NCBI RefSeq assembly: GCF_000002875.2
Contig: NC_009403.2
Location: 165,001-229,000 of the forward strand
Reading direction: 5' to 3'
Origin: Leishmania infantum JPCM5
Taxonomy: Eukaryota; Euglenozoa; Kinetoplastea; Trypanosomatida; Trypanosomatidae
DNA length: 64,000 nt
In this document: one piece after another, positions 32,601 through 41,858 of the stretch
How positions within the stretch are numbered: the stretch's first letter is position 1
Layout: the number at the start of each line of letters is the position of its first letter
Program-made: the position numbers and the translations under genes
The notes under the pieces: generated by a model
Told to the model about the DNA's origin: nothing
What the model saw: the letters and a program-made list of their open reading frames with translations, nothing else
Databases searched by the model: none

Positions 32601-34429
32601 ATGCCGCTGCGGCGGACTCCGATAGGAAAGAGATTGCATCGACCAGCGACGAGTGGTGGGCGGCGTACGGCATCGACGCGCTGGAATGCACCCAGAACAG
32701 TGCCGACGGCGGTGCCGGCGGACGGGCTGCCTCGCCCAGCACCAACGCCGTGCATCCTCATACTACCTCCAATGGTAGCGGTGCGGTGTCGACTTCTCGA
32801 GTCTGCACCCCGTCACCCGCGCCAGTGGAGGTGATCGAGCTCACCTCCGGCACCGATGACGAGGATGCCGACTCTCGCGGCGGGGGCGGCGACAACAACA
32901 ACGAGCACGACGCGCGCAATCGCCCACCAGATGCATCTTCTTATCGCCCCCCGCGAGCCGCTCCCTCACTGCCGCTGCGAACCTCGCCGCCACCCCGCGA
33001 TGACCTTGGCGGGGGTATCACGATCCCTCCGCGCACTGGATCTACGGCGCCGATGCACTCATGGCGGCCGTTGGTCTTGGACAGGCGCCTGCACGCGGAT
33101 GCGTGGACGCACATGACGAACGCCGAACTACGCCAGCTCTGCTTTGAGTTCGGCTTGATGGCTCCGTCACCGACCAAAGGGGACACCACGTCACCTTTTC
33201 CTGCAGCTGCAGCTGACTCTCCGCCTGTCCTTGCGCGTCGTGGCCGGTCAGCTCCATTGCCGTCGTTGGCAGCAGCCTCTCCAGCATGTGCGCGGAAGTC
33301 GGCTGTGTCGCATGAGTCTTCTCCGGAGCGGGATCTGTTTGGGCTGCCGACGCTGACGACGGCGGTCCCCGCTGCGTGCAGGGAGCCCTCACACACGGCA
33401 GCGAAAACCGGCGATGGTGCGCCACCGCCGCCGGAGCCGTCGTCACCCGTTTGCGCTTTCACGCAACCCGAGAACGGTTCTGGCGGCGCCAGAGCTGCTG
33501 TTGCTGCTGCGACGGCAGGGGCAGCAAGTGAGCATGTGGATATCCGGCAGCGGTACCAACGACGCGCTACCTTGCTGGAGCGCGAGTCTTTGTTGGAGGC
33601 GCTGCGGCTACTTGCTACACGGCTCCGCTTTCGACACACTGTTGCACCATTCTTTCTGCACCGCGTGGCGCGGCTTAGCGGACTGCCCTACAAGCGCATG
33701 CGTGCCGCCGACCTCTTGGACGAAGGCGCTGTACTCACCCGCGATGACCTCAAGCAGACGCGACGCCGCTACAAGGCTGAGGAACAGGCGGAGGTAGAGC
33801 GCTGCATTGTATCCGCCCTCGTGGCCGAGGCGGCCGAGGCGATGGAGCAGGATGCACAGCGCGTCGCGTCTCGATGGGCGGTGCTCCCTTTGTTCGCGGC
33901 GGAGGGCGGAAACAGCACCAAGATGAAAGCGACACCTGCCCGCAGCGCACTCGCGTCCCTCCCAGACGGCGGGGTGCGGTGCTGCTACGACCAGATCCTT
34001 CTAAGAGAGCCTGTGAACGTTTTTGCCGCGGTGGCGGCAGTCCAGAGATCCTTCCCGCATATCGCACATACCCGTGTGCAGCAGCTTCTCGCTGCGAATG
34101 AGGTGATTGCGGAGGCGGTCGTCACGGTTTCGGGCCGCTCGCCTTCGCCGCTACCGCAGCTATCCACAACAGCGCAGCGCGAGGGAGGACAGGCGATCGC
34201 AGTGCCTCGGCCCTCAGGTGAGTTGACGGACGGCTCGACGCCCTCAATGCAAGAGACGCTCGGCGGCGGCATTTCGCTCCACCGCGGCAGCGGCGCCGTC
34301 CACTCGTTGGCCACAACGACGCCTCTCTCGCAGGAGGAGCGGCAGCGTGCGAATGCGCGGCACTACTTCGCGCAGCGAGGTTACATGACTCGCCGGCAGC
34401 CCGGTGGCTGGGGTCGTGGCCGCCGCTGA
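29612..34429 (+). CDS. Large nuclear-type scaffold, candidate SLX4-like (SAM-like, SIM, SAP-like, CCD-like)
   Basis: 1605 residues from the ATG at 29612. Most of it is Ser/Thr/Ala-rich and disordered, with ordered islands. A SAM-like domain lies at about 149-212 (VVQFLTSVQLQGYADRL, GIQSLPDLVRRSATLKDVAA), followed by a basic patch. A coiled coil lies near 717-750. There is a SUMO-interacting-like VIEL (1074-1077) followed by acidic residues. A SAP-like helix pair occurs at about 1165-1190 (WTHMTNAELRQLCFEFGL). A helical region follows at about 1310-1415. A segment at about 1458-1503 (YDQILLREPVNVFAAVAAV, then a second helix ending LLAANEVI) resembles the conserved C-terminal domain with which SLX4 binds SLX1. 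The order SIM, SAP, CCD matches SLX4; an N-terminal SAM does not. By family knowledge SLX4 scaffolds structure-specific nucleases. The CCD match is by eye and needs a profile search. Confidence 0.5.
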   Translation: MTHTSDAESLLLRFLEVEDGLHRPTARHQSSPLLVQMNSSATPVDEAVTLNGHQARRSCSVSEAPAQATACCEMAAPPSLHRDLRRSSTSSSSGSSDTQEEAATPPRRSSSNQHVINPTTLEDTVARPSAPRNSIPGASPSPPLSLSHPVVQFLTSVQLQGYADRLMCDLGIQSLPDLVRRSATLKDVAALLGPSASLQQHNELLRGLRRWEREEARRARADAAKERRRARKEDRSTNGATKALGTHKTPSRTTKASIQRVTTASSEDSGGRASGRGSGTGGGRQPAPLLATLDSCVGRCASACFRLSDVCDRVLQPHTSPAAFGITEAAPHELSSDSGNVVASSLETLPVPASSSMSSSSRPSLTTSATQLMRQLSYRCSHARLAAALRRRAGWSRSYHNGRDGQGEPLDTTSRTATQVAPYDVDAEDLDAVTTSGASSRSGSNHRGVSHTSEASCHLEASVPPAEGDVGDDADAAPSDDESLARCVQQASIASAAGVERCEAVEGPSNAEALLPPATLSSACYSCESHLSFILCSLREAAEEQPVVPDLIGSDGADGEGPASTQWASAVSDTPCGAFGDALTGDGCATAESHHPVRNDLVTTNNISLSALSARAELQVLPPREPAVTLTRARGSPAAEEAGRTATADAHTTAAKYPVLDSDATCNASQHHQRLSPVALTHESATQPRQSRETDTLLATTGASAAPGDAPEACALLERRLADAQRRLNDALQEALQSYNAEVKAVRQATAVPLTDTAIVNKWVPLRAVLQPIPFSPRASSACARSAAAAELGTPAERVVWALGAEGDIDSGETHWCSFPAPNASMSAGADTEVFAACSPATGAALDCVCADDRKALAAMATTATSARTTMRSTAAPVAPSCRSAVAPAATVEGVGLASTGSLDAPTAAELMESRSSRDKKSEEDGSVSCESVGRLTAGTQCLSTYVNMGDAGKAAEIAAAAPIDKFAAEGRDDSTAAFLWVSQDSPSTMRQSPYADAAAADSDRKEIASTSDEWWAAYGIDALECTQNSADGGAGGRAASPSTNAVHPHTTSNGSGAVSTSRVCTPSPAPVEVIELTSGTDDEDADSRGGGGDNNNEHDARNRPPDASSYRPPRAAPSLPLRTSPPPRDDLGGGITIPPRTGSTAPMHSWRPLVLDRRLHADAWTHMTNAELRQLCFEFGLMAPSPTKGDTTSPFPAAAADSPPVLARRGRSAPLPSLAAASPACARKSAVSHESSPERDLFGLPTLTTAVPAACREPSHTAAKTGDGAPPPPEPSSPVCAFTQPENGSGGARAAVAAATAGAASEHVDIRQRYQRRATLLERESLLEALRLLATRLRFRHTVAPFFLHRVARLSGLPYKRMRAADLLDEGAVLTRDDLKQTRRRYKAEEQAEVERCIVSALVAEAAEAMEQDAQRVASRWAVLPLFAAEGGNSTKMKATPARSALASLPDGGVRCCYDQILLREPVNVFAAVAAVQRSFPHIAHTRVQQLLAANEVIAEAVVTVSGRSPSPLPQLSTTAQREGGQAIAVPRPSGELTDGSTPSMQETLGGGISLHRGSGAVHSLATTTPLSQEERQRANARHYFAQRGYMTRRQPGGWGRGRR

Positions 34430-34900
34430 GCATCAGGGCAAGAAAAGGATCTCTGAGTGTAGGCATGCCTGCGTGTGCGTTTGAGTCTACGTTGGTTGCT
34501 GCGTGGGCGCTGACGACCCTGAAACTCTTCCACGACGCGCCCTGTGCTGCGGTCTTTCGCCGATGCTCTCTCTCTCTCATGTTCCGCCTTCTCTTCAGAG
34601 CCCGGGAACGGCAGAGGCCCCGTGCCAAAGGTCCCCGCTGACATACACCCACACGCGTCACCTTCAGAGGGAAGTGAGCCGTGGCGTGACTGCTTCTCAT
34701 CCTTGAGGCGCGCACCGGGTCTGTCCTCTCTTGTTTGGTCCATGTTGGCGCGCAGGCACGCCGTGCGGCAGCTTCGCCCTGCTCCCCTTCACTGACTATG
34801 CCTTAATGATTACCTTCTTTCTTCTCTCTTCGACTCGTGCACCGTCGACACATCGAATCGCCACCTCTGCGGCTGCCACCACGCAGCACAGGCAGATCTC
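34430..34900. other. Intergenic spacer
   Basis: 471 bp, the shortest gap in the right half. A pyrimidine tract at about 34809-34830 is followed by AG at 34885-34886, giving a short leader for the IQ-motif gene. Confidence 0.65.
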
Positions 34901-36610
34901 ATGAGCACCGTCTTTACAACCAACGCGTGGGAGCGCAGTTCACCGTTCCAGCCGAACAGCGCCGCGCATACCGACAACGACTCGACGATGGACGCCGGCA
35001 AGCTGAGCAGCGTTGGCTTGCCGTGTGGTCGTGGCATAGACGAGGTTGCCGCTCAGAATGGCCAGCCATTCAGCCACTCCGCCGACGCTTTACCGGCAGC
35101 CAGGGGCCCCGTTGCCGAGACGGATGTGATGATGGATAGCGGCGTCGCCACCGTGGAGTGCGCTCTTGTGTTGGCCGAGAGCAACAAGTGCGGCGCCGTC
35201 GTTGTCGCACATCCACCCGCCACCTTCCCCGGCCTCTACAAGGACGTGAAATACTCGGTGCGCACCCTCTTCGCGCCGCCAAAGCCACCCAGTGAAATGC
35301 CACCACGAGTGAAGCGGCAGCCGCGGCGCGGCCCGGTGTACGACAATGACATCGTCACGGCGGGCGAACGGCAGCATCGCGCCCAGCGAGAGGTGAGTCG
35401 GATGTGGCGAGGGGTGCTGTGCCGCCGCCGGCTTCGTCAGGCTCGCACGCTCGCCGAGGTGCTAAACAACCGCGCCCGGTGTATCCAGTGCTGGTGGCGC
35501 AGTCTGCAGGCACGGTGGCGACTACGGCAGCTGCGCGCTATTCGGAAAGAGTGGGCGAAGGAGTTGACGGCGCGCTACACTGCGGACCGAGTCGAGAACA
35601 CCAAGAACATCATCTTCTGGCAGCACTGCCGTTACGAAGGCGCCGCAGTGCTCATCCAGCGGGTGTTGCGGTGGCACCTGCGCGAAAAGCAGCGCTATCT
35701 GTACCAAATGGAGGGCGTGCCGGAGTCGGAGTGGCCGCCGGCGCTGGAGCGGCCTCCCACCCGCAAGCGCCGCCCGTGTTTCGCATGGCGGTACCCGCGC
35801 CCCGCTGCAGATGCAGGCGGTGATGCACTGGCCGCCGACGAACTTTCCGGCACGGATGATGATGCGCTGCACCATCGCACCCTGTTGCAGTTCCGCAAGG
35901 TCAGGGACCCGGTTCCACCGCCTACGCAGACGGAAGTGGAGGCGATCAACGCCAAGACACGAGAACGGATCGCGCAGCGGGAGTCGGCGCTGGCGGCGCC
36001 AGAGGTCCTCTCTCGTGCTGAGTGGAAGACGGAGAACATCCGCCACGAAGACCTCGACTTCAACGCTGGCGTGTTGCAGCGCCTGTACCGTAGCAAGCAG
36101 GCCACCATCAAGGCCCGCACGAGGCAGCTGACGGGGGAGTACTTCGACAAGACCGCGCGCATCATCGCGCGGACGCTCCGCATGCAAATATTTATCAGGC
36201 GCATGCGCAGGCACCGAGCGAGGGTGCAAAGCGAGGTGAAAGCTCGGATGGCGCGGCACGATGCCGAGAAGATCGAGGCCCTGAAGGTCGAGGCTGTGTG
36301 GCAGCGCGAGCTGATGGACGCGAGCGCGGCGTGCATCCAGCGGTGCTATCACTGGTACCGCTTTGAGCGCGATGGCGTGGTTCCAGCCTCCTACGCGGCC
36401 ATCAACGTTGTGCCAACAGCGCCGCCGTACGGCTTGATCAACGAGCACATACAGCGGGAGCGGGCGATGCGGTGGGATTCCATGAACTTGATGGAGCAGC
36501 ACGAGCTAGAGAAGCAGCGGCACCACATGTACCTCCGCTACGTGCCGGCAAAGACGATCGTGTGCAAGCGCACGGGCCGCTTTGCTACCGCGCCGCAGGC
36601 TGAGCTGTGA
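34901..36610 (+). CDS. IQ-motif protein, probable calmodulin-binding cytoskeletal protein
   Basis: 569 residues. The first 130 residues are low-complexity. From about 160 on the protein is strongly basic and helical, with IQ-type motifs: about 190 (CIQCWWRSLQARWRLR), about 247 (VLIQRVLRWHLREKQ) and about 475 (CIQRCYHWYRFER). More degenerate ones sit near 164 (MWRGVLCRRRLRQ) and 417 (IARTLRMQIFIRRMRR). By general knowledge IQ motifs bind calmodulin or centrin-like EF-hand proteins, and in trypanosomatids IQ proteins are frequent in the flagellum and basal body. No enzyme domain is present and I cannot place it in a named family. The ATG at 34901 is the first in frame after the predicted acceptor at 34885-34886. 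Confidence 0.82.
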   Translation: MSTVFTTNAWERSSPFQPNSAAHTDNDSTMDAGKLSSVGLPCGRGIDEVAAQNGQPFSHSADALPAARGPVAETDVMMDSGVATVECALVLAESNKCGAVVVAHPPATFPGLYKDVKYSVRTLFAPPKPPSEMPPRVKRQPRRGPVYDNDIVTAGERQHRAQREVSRMWRGVLCRRRLRQARTLAEVLNNRARCIQCWWRSLQARWRLRQLRAIRKEWAKELTARYTADRVENTKNIIFWQHCRYEGAAVLIQRVLRWHLREKQRYLYQMEGVPESEWPPALERPPTRKRRPCFAWRYPRPAADAGGDALAADELSGTDDDALHHRTLLQFRKVRDPVPPPTQTEVEAINAKTRERIAQRESALAAPEVLSRAEWKTENIRHEDLDFNAGVLQRLYRSKQATIKARTRQLTGEYFDKTARIIARTLRMQIFIRRMRRHRARVQSEVKARMARHDAEKIEALKVEAVWQRELMDASAACIQRCYHWYRFERDGVVPASYAAINVVPTAPPYGLINEHIQRERAMRWDSMNLMEQHELEKQRHHMYLRYVPAKTIVCKRTGRFATAPQAEL

Positions 36611-39146
36611 TGCGGCGTGCCGGAGCGAGAAGGTGCAGGGACACACGGAGGCACATGCAAGCATCCGTCTTGTAGCCCACATGCGGGAGAAACGCCACTG
36701 CGGTCGTACTGTGTGTGTGTGTGTGTGTACGTCTGAGGAGTTGCCCAGCTTGGCTTCTCTCTTCTCTTCTATGGAGACAACTTTTTTGTTGATGTATTGA
36801 ATCGATCTATGTTTTTTTTTTTTTCGCTTCTGTTGTATGTGTGTTCGGCCCCTTCCACGCCTCTCCCCTCCCGCTGCCCTCTGCCCTCACGGTCGCAGCC
36901 TGCGTTTGTTCACCGCTGTCGCTGTTCGGGTACCACCGTTTTTCCGGACACATCAGCGCCCCACACACATACACACGCACAGACACAACGCACATCTTTT
37001 TTTTTTCTTTTCGCTCTCCTCACTTCCCTGCTTCCATCATCGGAAGCGAACGAAGAAGAACTCCTCCGAAAGTATGTAAAGTACGCCCCATCCGACATGT
37101 GCACACATGCGCATGTATACATGTGCGTGCGTGTTGGTGTTGGGATGTGTTGTCTTGCTGCGGCTTTTTGTACATGTGCGTTTGTACTCTTCTTTCGTTT
37201 TATTTTTTCCTGTATCTCCCCGCATTAACGTTGCTGCGAGTGATGGCTGAAGACGGATTTGGTCTAGCATGTGCGTGAGCGTGCTCGCGATGGCCGCGAC
37301 GACAGTGACGACGCAAAGGGAGGGGAGTTGCGAGGCGGAAGGACACCTCCTCCTCCCTGTCATCGTTTTATTTTTCACTGCTACGCTTTTTCTCTCTGGG
37401 ATGCCCCCCCTTATCGCCCGCCCGCCCTCCTCCCCAGTGTCGCGTAGGGTGCATGTTTTGTCCCCCCGGCTCTTTTCACTTCCGTGGAACTCTCTCATGT
37501 ACATATGTGTATTGACATGCGCGTGCGCGTGCGTGTGTCTGTCTGCCTCTGTGTGTGTGTGTGCCCGTGTTGGTAGCTTTCTGCCTGCTCTTTTCGCCCC
37601 CCCCCTCTCCCCACCATCACCATACGCACCGCTACACAGACATGAGCACACGCTACGCGGTGTGATGCGCCCCCCCCCCCATACACACACCAACACCACC
37701 CTTTTCCTGCCTCCCTTCCTGATCACCGCACATGGCACGTATCCACCGCCTGTTCTCATTTCTAATTTTCGTCTCTGCATGTGTGCGACGATATTGCAAC
37801 GGATCTGAACGGTGTCCCATGAATGATCTGCCGCCTGTTGTTCACCGTGTGAATGATAGGGAGCGGTGCCCACCAGCGGCATCCCCTCTCGGTGGGCACG
37901 CTGACAGCCAGCCCCCTCCTGTGCACGGACATACAAGGTGTGACGGTACATCGGAGCTGCCACAGCGCACCGGTTCAGCAACGTAGCTTCGTGAGGCGCT
38001 CGCCTTTGGCGTCGCCGCGGTGGCTGCGCCCCACTAGCTCCCGCTCTCGCTCTCTCCTGTGTACCGCTCAGCAGAGACCACTCCACCCCTCCCCCTTCTC
38101 TCCCATCGCGGACCTCTTCTGCTTCCCAACCGCCCCCGCGCTTCTTCCTTCCCTTCGTGCACACCCCCGACCCACGACCACACCACCATCACCATCACCG
38201 CCACCTCTCGCTCTTTCTTTATTTGCGCGCGCGTGCACATTCTTTCACAGGTGCGGCACCATCGTACGCATCTTATTCCCGTCCGAGAACACGCGCGCGC
38301 ATGCAAGGCACCACGGCAACCCCGTGCGTCGACCTCTGCCCGTCCCTCTCCCTCTCGCACATTTGATGTGAGGAGACAAAATCCACAGACAAGAAAAGAA
38401 GCGCGGCTTGCGCGATAAACTGCAACGGGTGCGTCGCGCGCTGTCCCTCGCCCCCACCGATCATAGCTGGTCTTGCTTTCCCTGTTCCTGTGCGCCTTGG
38501 CTGTTGGCCGAGTGCGTCTCTAGCACCCCGTTTTTGATTCTGTGCACGGCCGAACGTTGTGAGCTGCGGCGCCTCTCTGCTGGAGTGACTCACATGGCCG
38601 CTGATTTTGTTCCGCGGCCACTCGACTCATTTCATTGTCCTTGTCGCGCTGCCCCGGCCTTGACATCTTTCCCTTCGCTTGTTCTCGGGTCGCCGGCTCC
38701 ATTGGTTGACTCTATCCTGTGCGCGTGAGTGTGTCGGCGCGTTGGTGCGCATTGCTGTTTTTCTTCGGCACCCTCATCCCCCGCGTGTGCAGAACCCCGC
38801 CGCCACACAGCTTCCTCCACGCTCCTCCCTCTCCTCTTCCTCATACCCAGAGACGGAGAGCGAGACGCGGACGAGCGGCAGCCCAGCATTGTGTGTGTGT
38901 GTGCGTGTGCGTGTGTGGGGGGGGGGAGGTGTGATCGAAGGTGCGCCAGCCCGACCGCGGCGCCCTCACTTTTGCGCACCTGCCCCGGAGAGAGCGACGA
39001 GCGAGCGAGAAAGACAGGCTCGCGAGGCAAAGCCAGTTGCTTTGCCTCGCTGCCCCCCTCCGCCCCATACACGCCGACGACACACACGGATCAACCATTC
39101 GAAGCAAGTGCCCAGACACGAACGATACGCGCAGTAAAGGTCGCGG
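36611..39146. other. Intergenic spacer
   Basis: 2.5 kb without a gene I can support. It contains a (GT)n run at 36711-36728, poly-T runs at 36811-36824, a poly-C run near 37671-37680, many pyrimidine tracts and the LRRC56 acceptor near 38849. Confidence 0.65.
38811..38850 (+). promoter_or_regulatory. Predicted polypyrimidine tract and spliced-leader acceptor for LRRC56
   Basis: CTTCCTCC/CTCCTCTT tract (38811-38847) ending CATACCCAG, AG at 38849-38850, about 297 nt before the ATG. Confidence 0.5.
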
Positions 39147-41858
39147 ATGGACTTCATGCCTGCGGAGCACACGACTCCGCCGTCCTCGGCGCCACGGTTA
39201 CCGGGTGGTGCCAGGAGTGGCCTCACTCCAGCCTACCTCGGGGCCTTGCGCGGCGTTTCCTCGCCACCGCCGCAGCGGCCGCGTCTTTTTGCGCGCGCGA
39301 GTGTCGGACGCGGGTCGCCTCCGCCGCCGGCTCGGTTGGCGGCGATCTCGTTGTCAACGCCATGCGTGCCGCTGCCCAAGCGATCCCCTTCGGAGAGCGT
39401 ACCCCGCAGCTCTGTATGTGATAGCTTCAATCGCGAAGAGCGCGGTCTGCCCGGCGCGTGGTCGATTGCGTGTGGCAAACCCGCTGGCGCACGTCCGCCG
39501 TTGGCTGTGTCGCTCTCTGCCTATGAAGGCTTGTTGCCGCGCGTGGGTGATGGGATTTTCGGCACCTGCGTGGCCGACCTCAACTCGGCACCGTCGTCCG
39601 CTCGCGTAGAGCCACTGCTCAGTTGCAAAATGGGCCCCGCTGGCGCGCTACACACACACGCGGCGAACGGCTACAATAGTGTGGCCAGTGAGGGGACGGC
39701 GGCGGACGACAGCATCAGCTCCGCTGCCGGCGTCACAGAGTTGTTGAGTGCCGCGGAAAGCACCGCCGCGGTGCCGCTCATGCACAGTATTGGGAGAACC
39801 AAGCGCCACCGCATGGCCAGCTCCGCCGACACGCAGCACAGCTTGGCAAGCAGCACGCTGCCGCCCCCGCGTTGCCATCGTACTTCCGGCCATGGCAGCG
39901 TCGACGCGGAGTCGGCTCCTCAGCGTGATGTCTGCTTCGGCGCGTCCATGACGGGCGCTCTGCCGTCCTCGGAGGGACTTTACCTGTCCGATGGCCACGA
40001 CGAGGATGCGGATGGCGCGCCGAGGCGCTGCGGTAGCGGCAGCAATAGCAGCCGTGGCGAAGTTAGCTACCGCGCATCGTCGATTCGCGCCAGTGTCGCG
40101 GGCGTGCCTGGGAAGCTCGACATGATCACGCCACAGGCAGGCCAGCGCGCGTTTGACGACTCCGCGGCGGGTGCGCAGTGCCTAGTCATCGAGGACAGCG
40201 TTGACACGGACGCGGTGGTCACACCTGCCCAGCTGCAGCAGATGAAGGCCGAGGCAGCCGGAGGTGGCGTGCATCGGCGCACCTCGGACGAGCTATCGAC
40301 GCTCTATGAGAGTCGGCTCGTCACCGCTGACGTGCTGCGCGACTGGACGGGCTGGGAGGATCTTGACCTGGTGCTTACCGCGCAACTCCGTGTGGATGCG
40401 GACGCCATGATCGGCGTTGACCAGATTGGGGCACAGTTGTCGTCGCTTTCATCGCTGAAGCTCAACGGCTCACGCATTTGCCGTGTACGCCAGCTCGGCA
40501 CCGGCTTCCACGCGTTGAAGTATCTGTGGCTGAACAGTTGCCACGTCACGGATTTGTGCGGCATCGCGGCGTGCTGCCCCTCACTGGTGGAGCTTTATGT
40601 CCCCTTCAACCGCGTGCGCGATGCCACTCCGGTAATGGCGCTGTCCGCGACGCTAGAAGTTCTGGACGTGGAGGGCAATCTGCTCGACGACGCAACAGAC
40701 CTTGGCGCTGTCCTCGCTTCCTTGCGTGGGGTGCGTGCGCTGTCCATACTTGGGAATCCGCTCACGTGCGAGTACCAAGCGCGTGTGCGAGACGCATATC
40801 GGGATTTGCTCGTCGAGGGGGGACGCAGGGCGTGCGCGAATACGGCGGCGTCTGGCGACGTGCTCTCCCCAGTGCCGCCGCCGAGTGAGTACAAGCCCTT
40901 CTCGCACGTTCTTGCAGCCTGGGTGCGTCTGCTTATGCCGCAGCTGGAGACGCTCAATGATGCTGCCATCGACGTCTCCATCACCAGCTCCTGCGCCTCG
41001 TTCCCTCTGCACGGTTCATCGTCAGAGGAGGCGAGCCGACGGCTCGCAATGCCGGTTTCGACTCACGTGGACCCGCTGGATGACGCCTTGGCCGAGGAGC
41101 TTCGACTGGTAGAGGAGTGCGTGCGGGACGCCGACGCTTTCGACGCTCTTCTCGCTGCCCTCGATGAGGCGAACCGGCACGTCTACACGCGCCCCTCCAC
41201 CTCGTGCAGTGGTGCGCAGCCGCGTCTTGCCCCGAGGACCGCCATGGGGGCTGCTCGCCCCTTCACCTCACGGTGGTCTAGGGCACCCGTCCGACTCGGT
41301 TCTTGTGGAGGCTCGACGACTGACGCATCAGTGCTCACGACAGGGGCGGTACTAGCTGGCAATGCGACCGCGAGCCTGAGACGCCGACTAGCGGCGTCGT
41401 CAATGTCATTCAACGACGCAGCGCAGGACGACCCGTCTGCCACCAACGGCTCTGCTGCCGACCCCGCTGGATGCAAAGGCACGAGTGTGCAACGGAGTGG
41501 CATCTGTGAAAAGGACTCAGGGTACTGTGCCTCTGTGACTGCCACCTCCGCCATCGACCTGGATGAGGATGCTCGCATCGCCGCGCTGCTGGCCGATGAC
41601 AGCGAAGAAGAGGAGTGGGAACACTTCAAGGCGTCGCTGCTTCGGTCGAAATCCACGTCGGCAGCGTCCATGCCGAGACTGGGCGACCCCATGAGCACAT
41701 CAGCGGCGGCAGCGGCCTCCTACCATCAGCTTCTCTACACACAGAACGAAGAAGCTGCCGCGACGGCAAGCACGGTGCAGGCTGACGGCTTCGAAAAGGA
41801 GCTACGCACGGAGCTGACGCGTCTACGGATGCGGATAGCGAAGGAGAGTCGAGAATAA
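39147..41858 (+). CDS. LRRC56: LRRC56 homologue (outer dynein arm assembly/transport factor)
   Basis: 903 residues. A leucine-rich repeat block lies at about 405-560: LTAQLRVDADAMIGVDQIG, then LSSLSSLKLNGSRICRVRQLG, LKYLWLNSCHVTDLCGIA, LVELYVPFNRVRDATPV, LEVLDVEGNLLDDATDLG, and a cap with LSILGNPLTCEYQARVRDAYR. The unusual cap/start segment (TAQLRVD..) and the LWL..C.V.DL.GI repeat are the LRRC56 pattern. Low-complexity Ser/Ala sequence flanks both sides; the C-terminus has an acidic helix (EEEWEHFKASLL) and ends in a basic helix. By established knowledge LRRC56 (Chlamydomonas ODA8) is needed for assembly of distal outer dynein arms, works with IFT, and its loss impairs flagellar beating in T. 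brucei. The ATG at 39147 lies just 3' of an in-frame stop region. Confidence 0.83.
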   Translation: MDFMPAEHTTPPSSAPRLPGGARSGLTPAYLGALRGVSSPPPQRPRLFARASVGRGSPPPPARLAAISLSTPCVPLPKRSPSESVPRSSVCDSFNREERGLPGAWSIACGKPAGARPPLAVSLSAYEGLLPRVGDGIFGTCVADLNSAPSSARVEPLLSCKMGPAGALHTHAANGYNSVASEGTAADDSISSAAGVTELLSAAESTAAVPLMHSIGRTKRHRMASSADTQHSLASSTLPPPRCHRTSGHGSVDAESAPQRDVCFGASMTGALPSSEGLYLSDGHDEDADGAPRRCGSGSNSSRGEVSYRASSIRASVAGVPGKLDMITPQAGQRAFDDSAAGAQCLVIEDSVDTDAVVTPAQLQQMKAEAAGGGVHRRTSDELSTLYESRLVTADVLRDWTGWEDLDLVLTAQLRVDADAMIGVDQIGAQLSSLSSLKLNGSRICRVRQLGTGFHALKYLWLNSCHVTDLCGIAACCPSLVELYVPFNRVRDATPVMALSATLEVLDVEGNLLDDATDLGAVLASLRGVRALSILGNPLTCEYQARVRDAYRDLLVEGGRRACANTAASGDVLSPVPPPSEYKPFSHVLAAWVRLLMPQLETLNDAAIDVSITSSCASFPLHGSSSEEASRRLAMPVSTHVDPLDDALAEELRLVEECVRDADAFDALLAALDEANRHVYTRPSTSCSGAQPRLAPRTAMGAARPFTSRWSRAPVRLGSCGGSTTDASVLTTGAVLAGNATASLRRRLAASSMSFNDAAQDDPSATNGSAADPAGCKGTSVQRSGICEKDSGYCASVTATSAIDLDEDARIAALLADDSEEEEWEHFKASLLRSKSTSAASMPRLGDPMSTSAAAAASYHQLLYTQNEEAAATASTVQADGFEKELRTELTRLRMRIAKESRE

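Noticed and set aside
37732..37986. 84-codon ORF starting with a signal-like hydrophobic stretch
   Set aside because: Only the first 20 codons are hydrophobic. The rest is low-complexity and there is no acceptor-AG arrangement distinct from surrounding pyrimidine tracts.
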